Positions 44,619 to 53,167 are shown, numbered from the stretch's first letter. The stretch is DNA of 64,000 nt from Corynebacterium tuberculostearicum (GCF_030506365.1 NZ_CP073092.1:2408158-2472157); one strand, 5' to 3'. Made by a program: numbers and translations. The notes: generated from the sequence alone by a model not told the origin.

Positions 44619-46428
44619 GCGCCTGCCTCCCCTGCTCATTCCAGGCGGTCCACATATCGGCATATGTTCCGTTTCTTGCTGCCAGCTCCTCGTGCGTACC
44701 TGTTTCCACCACGCGCCCGCGCTCCATCACCACCACGCTATCGGCGGAGGCTGCTTGGCTGAGCCGGTGCGCAATCACCATCGCCGTCCGTCCGCGGATC
44801 GCCGCGCGGGCAGCGTCCTCCAAGGACATCGAAAAGGCCTCGTGTGATTGCTGTGTTTCCTCGAGGTCACCGTCATCTTCGGCCGTTGATTCGTCAAGAA
44901 TGACGACGCCAGCCCGAGACAATGCCACCCTGGCCAGCGCCAGACGCTGTGCCGCCACCGCATCTACGTGCAGGCCCCCTTCGCCCAGCATTGTGTCTAA
45001 GCCCTGCTTGTCGCCATGGGACAAGGATGTGCACCAATCTTCCGCACCGGTTCGGCGCAGCGCATCCCATATTTCTGCGTCGCTGGCACCTTCGGCTGCC
45101 AGCAGGAGATTATCGCGCAAACTCATCGCGAAGACGTAGTTTTCCTGGGAGGCAACGCAAAAGATCGAGCTTCTTTCTTGCGCACTCATTCCCACCACGT
45201 CGCACCCCCCAACGGTGATCACACCCGGCTCTGCCATCTCGAGGGTTCCAGAGACAATTTCCGCAACCGTGGACTTGCCAGCTCCCGATCCGCCGACCAC
45301 GCATACCGTGCACCCCGCAGGGATGTGGAACGCCAAGTCATGCAAGATCTCTGGGCCATCCTCGTACCGATAATTCAGGCCCTTGACCTCTACAGCTGGA
45401 CTCTGCCGATGCGAGGAGTAGTCATCAATCGGCTGTGGCGTATCCGCACCCGCGGAGCGAATGAGTCCCACGATGCGCCCCAAGGCCGCCCCGCTGCGCT
45501 GCAGTTCATCAAAGGTGAACAGAATCGTGCCGATCGGCACGAACTGACGGTGGAACAGAATCAACGCTGCCGAGATCTCGCCCACCGTCACCGCATCTTC
45601 GCGGAAGAGCAACCAGCCTACGACAGACAGGGCTGACAACCCCATGAACTCCGCGAAGTTCTCCCGCGCCACCAGCCCGGAAAACACACGAAACGCAGCG
45701 ATTGATTCGTCCCGCGAAGCCTGCGCGTAGCGCCTGGTGAGACCTTGGCGGCTATCCACCAGCCGATGCGAACGAACCGAACGAATGCCCTCCATAGAAC
45801 CTTGCAAGGAACCGATGACACCGGCTTCTAATTCGCGTTGGCGTCGATACAAAGGGGCAGAACGAGGAAGATACCATCGCAACCCCAGCGCATAGAACGG
45901 AATCCCGCACAGCCCCGCCAACGCGAGGCGCCAATCCAACCCCGCTATTCCAGCGCTGGCCACCACGACCATCACCAGCGCGCTGAGGGTCGATGGAACC
46001 GACTTGCGGGCACTGCTCACCAGCGCGGCGACATCCGCACCAACTCGGCCCAGCACCTCTCCCCGGCCCAGAAACTCCACCGTGGTGGAAGGCAGATTCA
46101 GCACCGCGGCGACGGCGCGCTCACGCAACTTCGCAACTACCTGGGCAATCGTCACACCCGTCAGCGCCTCCGCAAGGCCAGCGACAACGGCAGTACCAAC
46201 ACACGCCACGGCAGCCCACACAATCACCTTCAGCACGCCAGACTTGCCGTCACCGGCGGCTACCGCATCGATGACGCTGGCCAGCAGATAAATGGGCACC
46301 AGAGAGAGCAAGGCACCGGCGAAAGTGAACAGCACCGCACTAATTGCTGGAGTTGCGGTGCGACGGAGCAGGCGGCCAATCTCCGCAGCGGACTCACCAG
46401 GCAAAGCAGTGGGAAGTACGGCACTCAC
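44611..46428 (-). CDS. ABC exporter half-transporter with degenerate signature motif
   Basis: A 605-residue protein with a six-helix domain (residues ~25-310) and a nucleotide-binding domain. Walker A (VVGGSGAGKSTVAEI) and Walker B with its Glu (VVILDESTAEDD) are intact, and the switch histidine is in VIAHRLSQAASAD. The signature, however, reads LHVDAVAAQRLALARV in place of LSGGQ. It complements the next gene exactly, so the pair keeps one working ATP site. The GTG start directly follows the mbtH stop (TAAGTG). The likely cargo is the siderophore made by the NRPS. Confidence 0.9.
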   Translation of the reverse strand: MSAVLPTALPGESAAEIGRLLRRTATPAISAVLFTFAGALLSLVPIYLLASVIDAVAAGDGKSGVLKVIVWAAVACVGTAVVAGLAEALTGVTIAQVVAKLRERAVAAVLNLPSTTVEFLGRGEVLGRVGADVAALVSSARKSVPSTLSALVMVVVASAGIAGLDWRLALAGLCGIPFYALGLRWYLPRSAPLYRRQRELEAGVIGSLQGSMEGIRSVRSHRLVDSRQGLTRRYAQASRDESIAAFRVFSGLVARENFAEFMGLSALSVVGWLLFREDAVTVGEISAALILFHRQFVPIGTILFTFDELQRSGAALGRIVGLIRSAGADTPQPIDDYSSHRQSPAVEVKGLNYRYEDGPEILHDLAFHIPAGCTVCVVGGSGAGKSTVAEIVSGTLEMAEPGVITVGGCDVVGMSAQERSSIFCVASQENYVFAMSLRDNLLLAAEGASDAEIWDALRRTGAEDWCTSLSHGDKQGLDTMLGEGGLHVDAVAAQRLALARVALSRAGVVILDESTAEDDGDLEETQQSHEAFSMSLEDAARAAIRGRTAMVIAHRLSQAASADSVVVMERGRVVETGTHEELAARNGTYADMWTAWNEQGRQARV

Positions 46429-46659
46429 TTAAGCGTGAGACTTTCCTGCCGGTTGCAAGGTGGTCCACTCGCGGTCGATGAACTCCATCGCCTCGTCCCG
46501 CGATACCCCGCCGTCTACGCCACGGGAAGGGTCTCCCAGAGCCACGGTCCATCCGTCTGGCACGGCGGCGAACGTAGGCCACAACGAGTACTGTCCCTCG
46601 TCGTTGATAAGGGCGAAGAAGCTGCCCTGTTCGTCATCAAACGGGTTGCTAGACAACAC
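46429..46659 (-). CDS. mbtH: MbtH-like NRPS accessory protein
   Basis: A 76-residue protein of the MbtH family, which binds and activates adenylation domains. Family landmarks are NPFDDEQGSFFALINDEGQY, SLWPTFAAVPDGW and EAMEFIDREWTTL. The start is GTG 46659, or possibly the TTG that follows, since AAGGAG stands 3 nt before the GTG. It is first in an operon with the two exporter genes, behind a DtxR box. It corresponds to CchK. Confidence 0.95.
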   Translation of the reverse strand: MLSSNPFDDEQGSFFALINDEGQYSLWPTFAAVPDGWTVALGDPSRGVDGGVSRDEAMEFIDREWTTLQPAGKSHA

Positions 46660-46742
46660 GCGCTCCTTGTCTCATGATGCGGAAATAACGGGTTTATGGG
46701 CTGCGTTGGCCAAAGTGGTGGCACAAGTGCAGCAAGCGTGAA

Positions 46743-46761
46743 TTAACTTAGCATAACCTAA
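46743..46761 (-). promoter_or_regulatory. DtxR-type iron box (mbtH-exporter operon)
   Basis: TTAACTTAGCATAACCTAA matches 16 of 19 positions of the DtxR consensus and is a near palindrome. It lies about 83 bp upstream of the mbtH start and only ~36 bp from the left end of the IS256 element. Confidence 0.7.
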
Positions 46762-46797
46762 TATGCAGCTTTTGAGGGTTAAGTAAAGAAAAGTGGA

Positions 46798-48228
46798 GAG
46801 TGTCTGATGGTTTGTGTGTGGGTTCCCAACCTGCATGAGGAGATGGACCAGAATGACTACTGTGGCACGACGAGATCCGGCTGATAAGGCCAAGATTGAT
46901 GCGATTGAAAAGAAGCTTCTTGCTAACCCTGAAATCGCGAAACTGATTGATGACCTAGGCACATCCACAACGGATGCCAACGACCTGGTTCGCGGCATGT
47001 TGCAGGCCTCGATTACCAGGGGACTCAACGCTGAGATGGATGCGCATTTGGGCTACGAGTCTGGCGACAGGAGCGCTAAAGCTGCTGCTGGGACAGACAA
47101 TCACCGCAACGGGTCGTATCCAAAGACCGTGGATTCTAACTACGGGCCAGTTACCGTTGATGTCCCGAGGGATCGGGCGGGAACATTCTTGCCGACTATG
47201 GTCCCTAAAGGCGCGAGGAGATTGACTGATGTCGATGACATGATCGTCAGCTTGTACGCCGGTGGGATGACAATTAGGGATATCCAGCACCATATGGCAA
47301 CTGCGATGCGTGTTGATGTTTCCCATGAGACGATTTCCGCAGTCACCGATGCCGTCCTCGATGAGGTCATGGTCTGGCAAAACCGCCAGCTAGATGAGTT
47401 CTACCCGGTCATTTTCCTGGATGCGTTGCGCATTAAAGTCCGCGACGGTGGCCGAGTGGTCAACAAGTCCGCGTACATGGCTATCGGTGTGGATCTTGAC
47501 GGTATCAAGCACATTTTGGGATTGTGGATTGCCAAAGAAGAAGGCGCTTCATTTTGGGCGCAGGTATGCGCCAATCTTTCTAACCGTGGGGTCAAAGACG
47601 TCTTTATCGTCTGCTGTGACGGGCTTAAAGGCCTGCCTGAAGCAGTCGAGGCAACCTGGCCGAACTCTATGGTGCAAACCTGTATCGTGCACCTGATTCG
47701 TGCAGCTAACCGGTGGGTAGCCTACGGGGATCGCCGGGGCGTATCGGCCGCGTTGAAAAAGATTTACACCGCCGCGGACGAACCCACAGCTAAGGTTGCT
47801 TTAGACGAATTTGAAGCCTCTGAATTGGGAGAAAAGTATCCACGCTCAGTCAAGGTCTGGCGAGATGCATGGGCGCGTTTCGTACCGTTTCTACAGTTCC
47901 CACCAGCGGCCAGAAAGGTTATCTATACGACGAATTCGATTGAATCATTCAACAATGAACTGCGTAAAGCTACCCGCAACAGGGTGCAGTTCACCAACGA
48001 TGAATCAGCGCTCAAGACGCTGTGGTTGATGATCTGCAACATTGAAGATAAACGAGCGGCAAAGAGGGCAAAGCAAGGCAAACGAGTCTCAGCGACAGCC
48101 GGCAGACTCATGGAAGGAGCCCGAGTTTCCGGCTGGAAACAAGCCATTAACCAGATGGCCGTGGCCTACCCCGACCGCTTCGACAAATACCTATAAACCT
48201 AGCCCCACACACAAACAACTTGACGCTG
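46798..48228 (+). mobile_element. IS256-family (mutator) insertion sequence
   Basis: About 1.43 kb. Near the left end GTGTCTGATGGTTTGTGTGTG matches, at most positions, the complement of the right end (GCGTCAAGTTGTTTGTGTGTG read inward), which defines imperfect ~26-bp terminal repeats. The outer limits are accurate to a few bases only, and no 8-bp target duplication is recognised. It carries one intact transposase. Confidence 0.75.
46853..48196 (+). CDS. IS256-family transposase
   Basis: A 447-residue mutator-type transposase. The catalytic Asp residues lie in YPVIFLDALRIKVRDGG near residue 185 and FIVCCDGLKGLPEAV near 253. The family's C-x2-H region is TCIVHLIRAANR, and the Glu lies in YTTNSIESFNNELRKAT near 366. 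The frame is intact and full length, so the element may be active. ATG 46853 is chosen from the family N-terminus (MTTVARRDPADKAKIDAIEK). Confidence 0.92.
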   Translation: MTTVARRDPADKAKIDAIEKKLLANPEIAKLIDDLGTSTTDANDLVRGMLQASITRGLNAEMDAHLGYESGDRSAKAAAGTDNHRNGSYPKTVDSNYGPVTVDVPRDRAGTFLPTMVPKGARRLTDVDDMIVSLYAGGMTIRDIQHHMATAMRVDVSHETISAVTDAVLDEVMVWQNRQLDEFYPVIFLDALRIKVRDGGRVVNKSAYMAIGVDLDGIKHILGLWIAKEEGASFWAQVCANLSNRGVKDVFIVCCDGLKGLPEAVEATWPNSMVQTCIVHLIRAANRWVAYGDRRGVSAALKKIYTAADEPTAKVALDEFEASELGEKYPRSVKVWRDAWARFVPFLQFPPAARKVIYTTNSIESFNNELRKATRNRVQFTNDESALKTLWLMICNIEDKRAAKRAKQGKRVSATAGRLMEGARVSGWKQAINQMAVAYPDRFDKYL

Positions 48229-48378
48229 ATAATGGGAATACAGGATCGGAACCACGTGGAATGACCCACTTCTTGACTGGCCATGATCTCCTCATGTGCC
48301 TTCAGCGTGATCTGTCTTCCATGTTAGTTCCGACCCTGTACCGCAATCTGGTGAATCCGCCCATGACCTTATAGGAGC

Positions 48379-48505
48379 GTGACGTCTCCACCGTGACCAC
48401 CCCGGCAGGTGTCTAGTGTAGTCGTCCCATCAGCGTCTTGTCTGCCCGGAAACCCCGGATCGCGGGTCACCCGCACGTTTGCTCACAGACAGGACCTGAT
48501 CCCCA
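48379..48505 (+). ncRNA. possible IS110 bridge-RNA leader
   Basis: IS110-group elements are known to express a structured bridge RNA from the non-coding end upstream of the recombinase. This 127-nt interval is in that position, lacks coding potential and has short self-complementary runs (for example CCCGGAAACCCCGG and GCGGGTCACCCGC around 48457-48473). The assignment is by position, not by a folded match. Confidence 0.3.
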
Positions 48506-49735
48506 ATGTCTACCACTTTCGACTGCCCCACCGGCCCCGTTGCCGGAATCGACACCCACACCGATACCCACACTGTTGCCGTTATTTCGGACACCGGCCG
48601 GCACATCGCCACCGACACCTTCCCCGCCACCAACCCTGGCTACGTGGCGATTTCAGAGTTCATGGCAACCTACGGTGTCACCACCGTCGGTGTGGAAGGA
48701 ACCAGCTCCTATGGAGCAGGCCTGACACGCCACCTTCGCACCCAGAAATACTCAGTCGTAGAAGTCTTACGCCCTACCCGGGCCGTTCGACGCCGGGACG
48801 GCAAATCAGACCCCGTTGATGCTGTCGCTGCCGCCCGCCAGGTGCTCACCGGGGAAGCCTTAAGCATCCCGAAAGACACTTCCGGGCCAGTGGAATCCCT
48901 CCGTGGGTTGCAGATCACCCGCCGTCAGCTCGTGATGACAGCAGCGAAACTGATGACAACGATCAAATCGTTGCTGGTCACAGCACCCGATGAGATTCGA
49001 CGCCGCTATAGTGCGATGTCCACATTGGTCATGGTGGAGGCCTTGTCCCGGTGCCGACCATCAGCTGACCTGGCCGACCCCAGAAATGGGGTGCTCCTCG
49101 CGTTGAAGACATTAGCCACCACCTATCGTGATTTACAGAAACAGGGTACGCAGCTGGAAAAACACATCAGTATCCTGGTTGAGATGATCAATCCGCATGT
49201 GACCTCGATATTTGGGTGTGGTTCCGTGGTGGCTGCTGATCTGATTGTCAGTGTGGGGGATAATCCAGGCCGGATTCACTCCGAGGCAGCATTAGCTCAT
49301 CTGTGCGGGGCCGCACCGATTCCGGCTAGTTCTGGACGGACTCATCGGCACCGTCTCAACCGGGGTGGTGATCGTCGGGCGAATTCTGCGTTGCATCGGA
49401 TCGCGTTGGTGCGGATGCATCATGACCAACGCACCAGGGACTACGTAGCCAAACGCACCAAGGAAGGATTGTCGAAAAAGGAGATCTTACGGTGTCTGAA
49501 ACGCGCCATTGTCAGGGAGGTCTACCGGGTGTTGTGCTTGGGTCAGGCCGTTCTTCCAACGGGCCAGGTAGAGGTTGATGAACTCAAAGCTCGACGGATC
49601 GAGAGGCAGTTATCGCAAGCCCAGGTTGCTGAAAAACTCGGGTGTGCCCCGGCGAGAATCAGTGATATCGAAACCGGCAAGCGCCCTTTGCCGGAGTTGA
49701 GGTTGGCTTATGAAGAACTTCTCAAATCAGCTTGA
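48506..49735 (+). CDS. IS110-family recombinase with C-terminal HTH
   Basis: A 409-residue IS110 recombinase. The RuvC-like domain shows D in AGIDTHTDTHTVAV, E in GVEGTSSYGAGL and the paired D in GKSDPVDAVAAARQV. The Tnp domain carries the conserved serine region RGGDRRANSALHRIAL near residue 287. After that domain, residues ~350-409 form a second module, RRIERQLSQAQVAEKLGCAP followed by RISDIETGKR, a clear Xre-type helix-turn-helix not found in the standard family layout that I know. The frame is intact. Confidence 0.9.
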   Translation: MSTTFDCPTGPVAGIDTHTDTHTVAVISDTGRHIATDTFPATNPGYVAISEFMATYGVTTVGVEGTSSYGAGLTRHLRTQKYSVVEVLRPTRAVRRRDGKSDPVDAVAAARQVLTGEALSIPKDTSGPVESLRGLQITRRQLVMTAAKLMTTIKSLLVTAPDEIRRRYSAMSTLVMVEALSRCRPSADLADPRNGVLLALKTLATTYRDLQKQGTQLEKHISILVEMINPHVTSIFGCGSVVAADLIVSVGDNPGRIHSEAALAHLCGAAPIPASSGRTHRHRLNRGGDRRANSALHRIALVRMHHDQRTRDYVAKRTKEGLSKKEILRCLKRAIVREVYRVLCLGQAVLPTGQVEVDELKARRIERQLSQAQVAEKLGCAPARISDIETGKRPLPELRLAYEELLKSA

Positions 49736-49898
49736 CACAACATAGGAGCATCACGCTCGAAAAGTGTGTCCGCATGCCACCATAACCCCAGACCACACAC
49801 CACAAATCACCAAAGAATAGCTCCCCGAAAGCTATTACCCACACCATCCCGCACCTCCGGCCACATTTGTGCTAACCGCACACCGGTTGGATTAAAGG

Positions 49899-50299
49899 AT
49901 GACCACCAACCGCCCCAGCTGCCCACTATGCGGCAACAACACAAAGAAAAACGGCACCACCAGCAAATCAACCACCCGTTGGCGCTGCACCCACTGCGGA
50001 CACTCCTTTACCCGCAACACCCAAACCCACAACAAAAATACCGCCACCATGGCTTTGTTCATCCAATGGGCCACCGGCACCCAATCTCTAACCACCTTCG
50101 CCGCACACCATGGCGTAACCAGGCAAACCATGCACCACCGATTCCGATGGTGCTGGTGGATCATCCCCACACCCACCATCGACTCATTCCGCATCCATGA
50201 CCAAATCTTCCTCGACGCGACCTATCTAAAGTCCGGATGCCTCCTGATCGCAGCCAGTAAAACCCACGTCATCAACTGGACCTGGGCCAGACACGAAAC
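49899..50299 (+). pseudogene. IS1249-type transposase, 5' fragment cut by IS3
   Basis: About 134 residues remain. They begin with a zinc ribbon (CPLCGNNTKKNG, then RWRCTHCGHSF), a short HTH (LTTFAAHHGVTRQTMHHRF) and the first catalytic region (DQIFLDATYLKSGCLLIAAS). This is the IS1249-family layout, whose transposases are normally about 390 residues. The frame runs into the IS3 end at 50300, and the remaining two thirds are not found after that element. The upstream 49750-49898 shows no gene and is probably the IS1249 left end. Confidence 0.75.
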
Positions 50300-50349
50300 T
50301 GAAGTGTCCCAGGTTTTGTTCCGTCTGAGTAGATGGGAAAATCTGGAAT

Positions 50350-50667
50350 ATGCCAAGAAAATTTGACCAGGATGCAAAGGACCGTGTGGTCCGTCTTGTA
50401 GAGGACCGTATCTTGGCGGAAAATATGTCGATGCAAGCCGCGTGCAAGGCAGTAGCTCCAAAGTTGGGGATTTCATGGCACACGGCTCGTCAGTGGACCC
50501 AGCAGGCCCGTCGTGCGGGAAGCATCCCAGAACCTGTGCCTGAAGACTTGGCCGCGGAAAACGCGAGGCTACGCCGTGAAAATCAAGAGCTACGCGACAC
50601 CAATGAGCTACTGAAGGCTGCCTCGGCTTTTTTCGCGTCGGAACTCGACCCAAAACGTCGGAAATGA
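50350..50667 (+). CDS. IS3 transposase orfA
   Basis: A 105-residue HTH protein (MPRKFDQDAKDRVVRLVEDR, then KLGISWHTARQWTQQARRAG and a leucine-zipper-like tail ENARLRRENQELRDTNELL). Its TGA overlaps the orfB ATG by four bases (ATGA). It provides DNA recognition for the element. Confidence 0.9.
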   Translation: MPRKFDQDAKDRVVRLVEDRILAENMSMQAACKAVAPKLGISWHTARQWTQQARRAGSIPEPVPEDLAAENARLRRENQELRDTNELLKAASAFFASELDPKRRK

Positions 50668-51584
50668 TCCGGTTCATCGATGAGTATCGGGATCGTTTCT
50701 CCATCGAGTTCATTTGCGAGACGTTAAACACCCACCGTGTTGGCGGTTTCATCACGTCCCGTGGATACCGCCAATCAAAAGCCCGTGGTATGAGTGCCCG
50801 CAGTCTTCGTGACGCTGCTCTAGTCGCGCACATCGCCGAGGTCCATGAAGAAAATTTTGGCGTCTACGGCATCCGTAAGATGTGGCATACTCTGCGCCGT
50901 GAAGGAATCGACATTGGCCGTGAGCAGACCGCACGCCTGATGCGTCTTGCTGGAGTCAGAGGCAAAGGTAAAGGTAAGTCTCCTATTACTACCCGCAAGC
51001 CGAAGGGACCAGATCTGCGTCCTGATTTAGTTAATCGCAAGTTCAACGCCCCGGCACCGGCCCGATTGTGGGTGGCCGATATTACTTATGTGCGCACTAG
51101 AAAAGGATTCGTGTACACCGCTTTTGTTACCGACGTGTTCTCCCGAAGGATCGTCGGGTGGGCACTATCTGATTCAATGCGTACCGAGGCGCTGCCGCTG
51201 CAGGCGCTTAATCAGGCGATTGTCAGCGCGAAGGAAACAACGGGGCTGATTCATCATTCAGATCATGGCTCACAGTACGTCAGCATTGTCTACAACGAAC
51301 GGCTGGCTGAGTATGGAATTGCTGCCTCTACCGGGACAGTAGGAGATTCCTATGACAATGCTTTGGCCGAAAACGTCAACGGTTCCTACAAAAATGAGCT
51401 GATTCATCGGCGGTCGTGGGACAGCGTGGTTGACGTGGAGATCGCGACGTTTGAATGGGTTAATTGGTGGAACGAGGTACGGCTTCACCAAAGTCTCGGC
51501 TATCGCACGCCAGCTGAGGTTGAGTCAGAGTTTTGGGAAACCAACCCGGCCCAAGAAATAATGGAAATCAAGGCAAATGCCTAG
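50664..51584 (+). CDS. IS3 transposase orfB
   Basis: A 306-residue DDE integrase-type transposase with all catalytic residues: D in LWVADITYVRTRKG, D in IHHSDHGSQYVS and E in DNALAENVNGSYKNELI. An HTH_21 domain (YGIRKMWHTLRREG) lies in the first third. The frame is uninterrupted, unlike the IS3 element at 20.2-21.5 kb, so this copy may be active. Confidence 0.93.
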   Translation: MIRFIDEYRDRFSIEFICETLNTHRVGGFITSRGYRQSKARGMSARSLRDAALVAHIAEVHEENFGVYGIRKMWHTLRREGIDIGREQTARLMRLAGVRGKGKGKSPITTRKPKGPDLRPDLVNRKFNAPAPARLWVADITYVRTRKGFVYTAFVTDVFSRRIVGWALSDSMRTEALPLQALNQAIVSAKETTGLIHHSDHGSQYVSIVYNERLAEYGIAASTGTVGDSYDNALAENVNGSYKNELIHRRSWDSVVDVEIATFEWVNWWNEVRLHQSLGYRTPAEVESEFWETNPAQEIMEIKANA

Positions 51585-52227
51585 GAACAAAACCCGGGAC
51601 ACTTCATACCGCTGGAATACTCGACTGGCGGGGGCGTTACACTCTCAGCTGTCTTACTTTGAGGTTCTAACACGCAACGCTATGAACAACGCACTTCAAG
51701 ACTGGAACGATAAGGAAAAAGGCTCCAGAGACTGGTCCCTTGAACACCAATCAGCACAGCTTTTATACGACATGTTCAAAGGGCCAATTGGACAGGCTAG
51801 AAAATGGGCTCGGAAAGAATCTCAGCGTCGCCGCAATGGACACGCGCGCAAGAACGCTCCGCTCAGCCATGATGATGTAATAGCTCAACTCACATTAGGT
51901 AATTGGTCGAATCTTCTCGGAGAAGCGTTGCCAGACCATCGTCCAAACGCAAAAATACTGTGGAAAGAGTGCTTACACCACGCCTTTCCCCGCGTTGACC
52001 TTAAGGACCAATCGAGGGAAAACATTGGGAAGAAAGTCGAAAGACTGACACGTTTACGCAACCGAGTATCACACCAAGAAAACCTCTTGGAAACCAACAT
52101 CCGAGGACGACTCAACGATCTTCTGACAGTACTTAAAGCCATCGACGCTAGCTACCCTGCCTGGGCTATGACAGATTCTCAAGTGCGACGGGTAGCGCAA
52201 GAAGATCCTCGCAAAAGTTGGAGGTAA
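51577..52227 (+). pseudogene. Abi/HEPN-type protein, 5'-truncated and fused to the IS3 end
   Basis: The first ten codons (MPRNKTRDTS) are IS3 terminal sequence; from YRWNTRLAGALHSQLSYFEV onward the protein matches the Abi_2/AbiD-F family, whose usual N-terminal ~60 residues are missing. LTRLRNRVSHQENLLE near residue 160 is the R-x4-H motif of HEPN ribonucleases. Family members act in phage defence by abortive infection. Because the frame joins in register with an ATG inside the element, a 216-residue chimera could still be made, but function is doubtful. It overlaps the orfB stop by 8 nt. Confidence 0.7.
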
Positions 52228-52251
52228 GGCGTCCCTGGATCCCCACAAGGT

Positions 52252-53160
52252 CTATCCTTGCAGTTGGGCAAAGATTCTTTCGTTAAAGTCATAGACGTAT
52301 GGTCCCCACTTTTGTATTGCATTTAGCAATGCTTGGTCATCAAGTCCGACGGACGTATTGACCACGGCCCGCGTATAAAGCTCGACATGTTCTCCGGAGT
52401 CGAGGACAAATGCCGTGGGCGCTGGTTCAAAAACATGGAGCTGATTAATAGCCTGAGCCAGTGCCGTACTCAAAGCCGGATGCTGGTTATTGAGCGATGA
52501 ACCAATGGTAAAGCGCAGTTCGTTTTCTGCCACTTCAATATCCAAGAATTGCCCGCCAATACTTGTTTCTACCACTTGAAAGTTGCCTGCCATACGAGTC
52601 TCCGGCATTACTCCGGTAAGACGTGCCATACACATTTCAACTCTCTCAACAGTAACGCTTTCACACTTTTGTGCATCGGGGGACGCAACATCGCTAAAGA
52701 TATCCAGCACCTCGCCTTGTGGTTGAAGGCGTGCGGGTACAGAAGTTGTATTGCTGGAAGAGATAATTGAATAGGCGAGCGCTTGCGCATACCACTGCTC
52801 CACCTCGTCAAGGCTTCGACGCCACCATGCCTGCAGCCGCGCAGCTGTCAGGAATTCTCCGACTAGTAGAGATGCCTTTGCCTGTATTTGCCCCTCGCTG
52901 ACAACAAAGCGGCATAAACCTGTCGAAGATTGTTGCAAGGCACTGATCAGTGCCAACGCGGTCATTTCATCTGAAACAAGACCAGGAATGAGAAAAGTTG
53001 CCTCTGTCGATTCATACTCATGATTGGCTCTGATAAAAGCCTGCAGTCCATCGATGGGGAGGTTTCTCGTGATCTGACCGGTCTCAGTACCGAGATACAC
53101 GTGGTGGCCAAGATCTGCGAGGGCAACTGCGTATGCATTGATTGTTGTAGGAATGTTCAT
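52252..53160 (-). CDS. hypothetical protein, last gene of the toxin-locus series
   Basis: A 302-residue soluble protein that I do not recognise. It seems to have two similar alpha/beta halves separated by a helical linker (RRSLDEVEQWYAQALAYSII), somewhat like tandem YbjN or secretion-chaperone-like folds, but this is only an impression. ATG 53160 is chosen because it follows GATGAGTTAGAG and leaves a 7-bp gap to the upstream gene; an in-frame ATG at 53220 would overlap that gene. Its place directly after two candidate immunity genes suggests an immunity or chaperone role. Confidence 0.55.
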   Translation of the reverse strand: MNIPTTINAYAVALADLGHHVYLGTETGQITRNLPIDGLQAFIRANHEYESTEATFLIPGLVSDEMTALALISALQQSSTGLCRFVVSEGQIQAKASLLVGEFLTAARLQAWWRRSLDEVEQWYAQALAYSIISSSNTTSVPARLQPQGEVLDIFSDVASPDAQKCESVTVERVEMCMARLTGVMPETRMAGNFQVVETSIGGQFLDIEVAENELRFTIGSSLNNQHPALSTALAQAINQLHVFEPAPTAFVLDSGEHVELYTRAVVNTSVGLDDQALLNAIQKWGPYVYDFNERIFAQLQG

Positions 53161-53167
53161 CTCTAAC

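Larger units (their letters stand above)
48371..49749 (+). mobile_element. IS110-family element (boundaries approximate)
   Basis: An 8-bp direct repeat ATAGGAGC occurs at 48371-48378 and 49742-49749, either side of an IS110 recombinase gene, which suits the short core repeats that bound IS110 elements. No long inverted repeats are seen, as expected. The gap 48229-48370 between this element and IS256 holds no gene that I can see. Confidence 0.55.
50300..51606 (+). mobile_element. intact IS3-family insertion sequence
   Basis: 1307 bp. The ends, read inward, are TGAAGTGTCCCAGGTTTTGT (left) and TGAAGTGTCCCGGGTTTTGT (right), differing at one position. It carries intact orfA and orfB. The 3-bp flanks are AAC and TAC, so there is no exact target duplication. 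It breaks an IS1249 copy on the left and a HEPN/Abi gene on the right. Confidence 0.9.
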
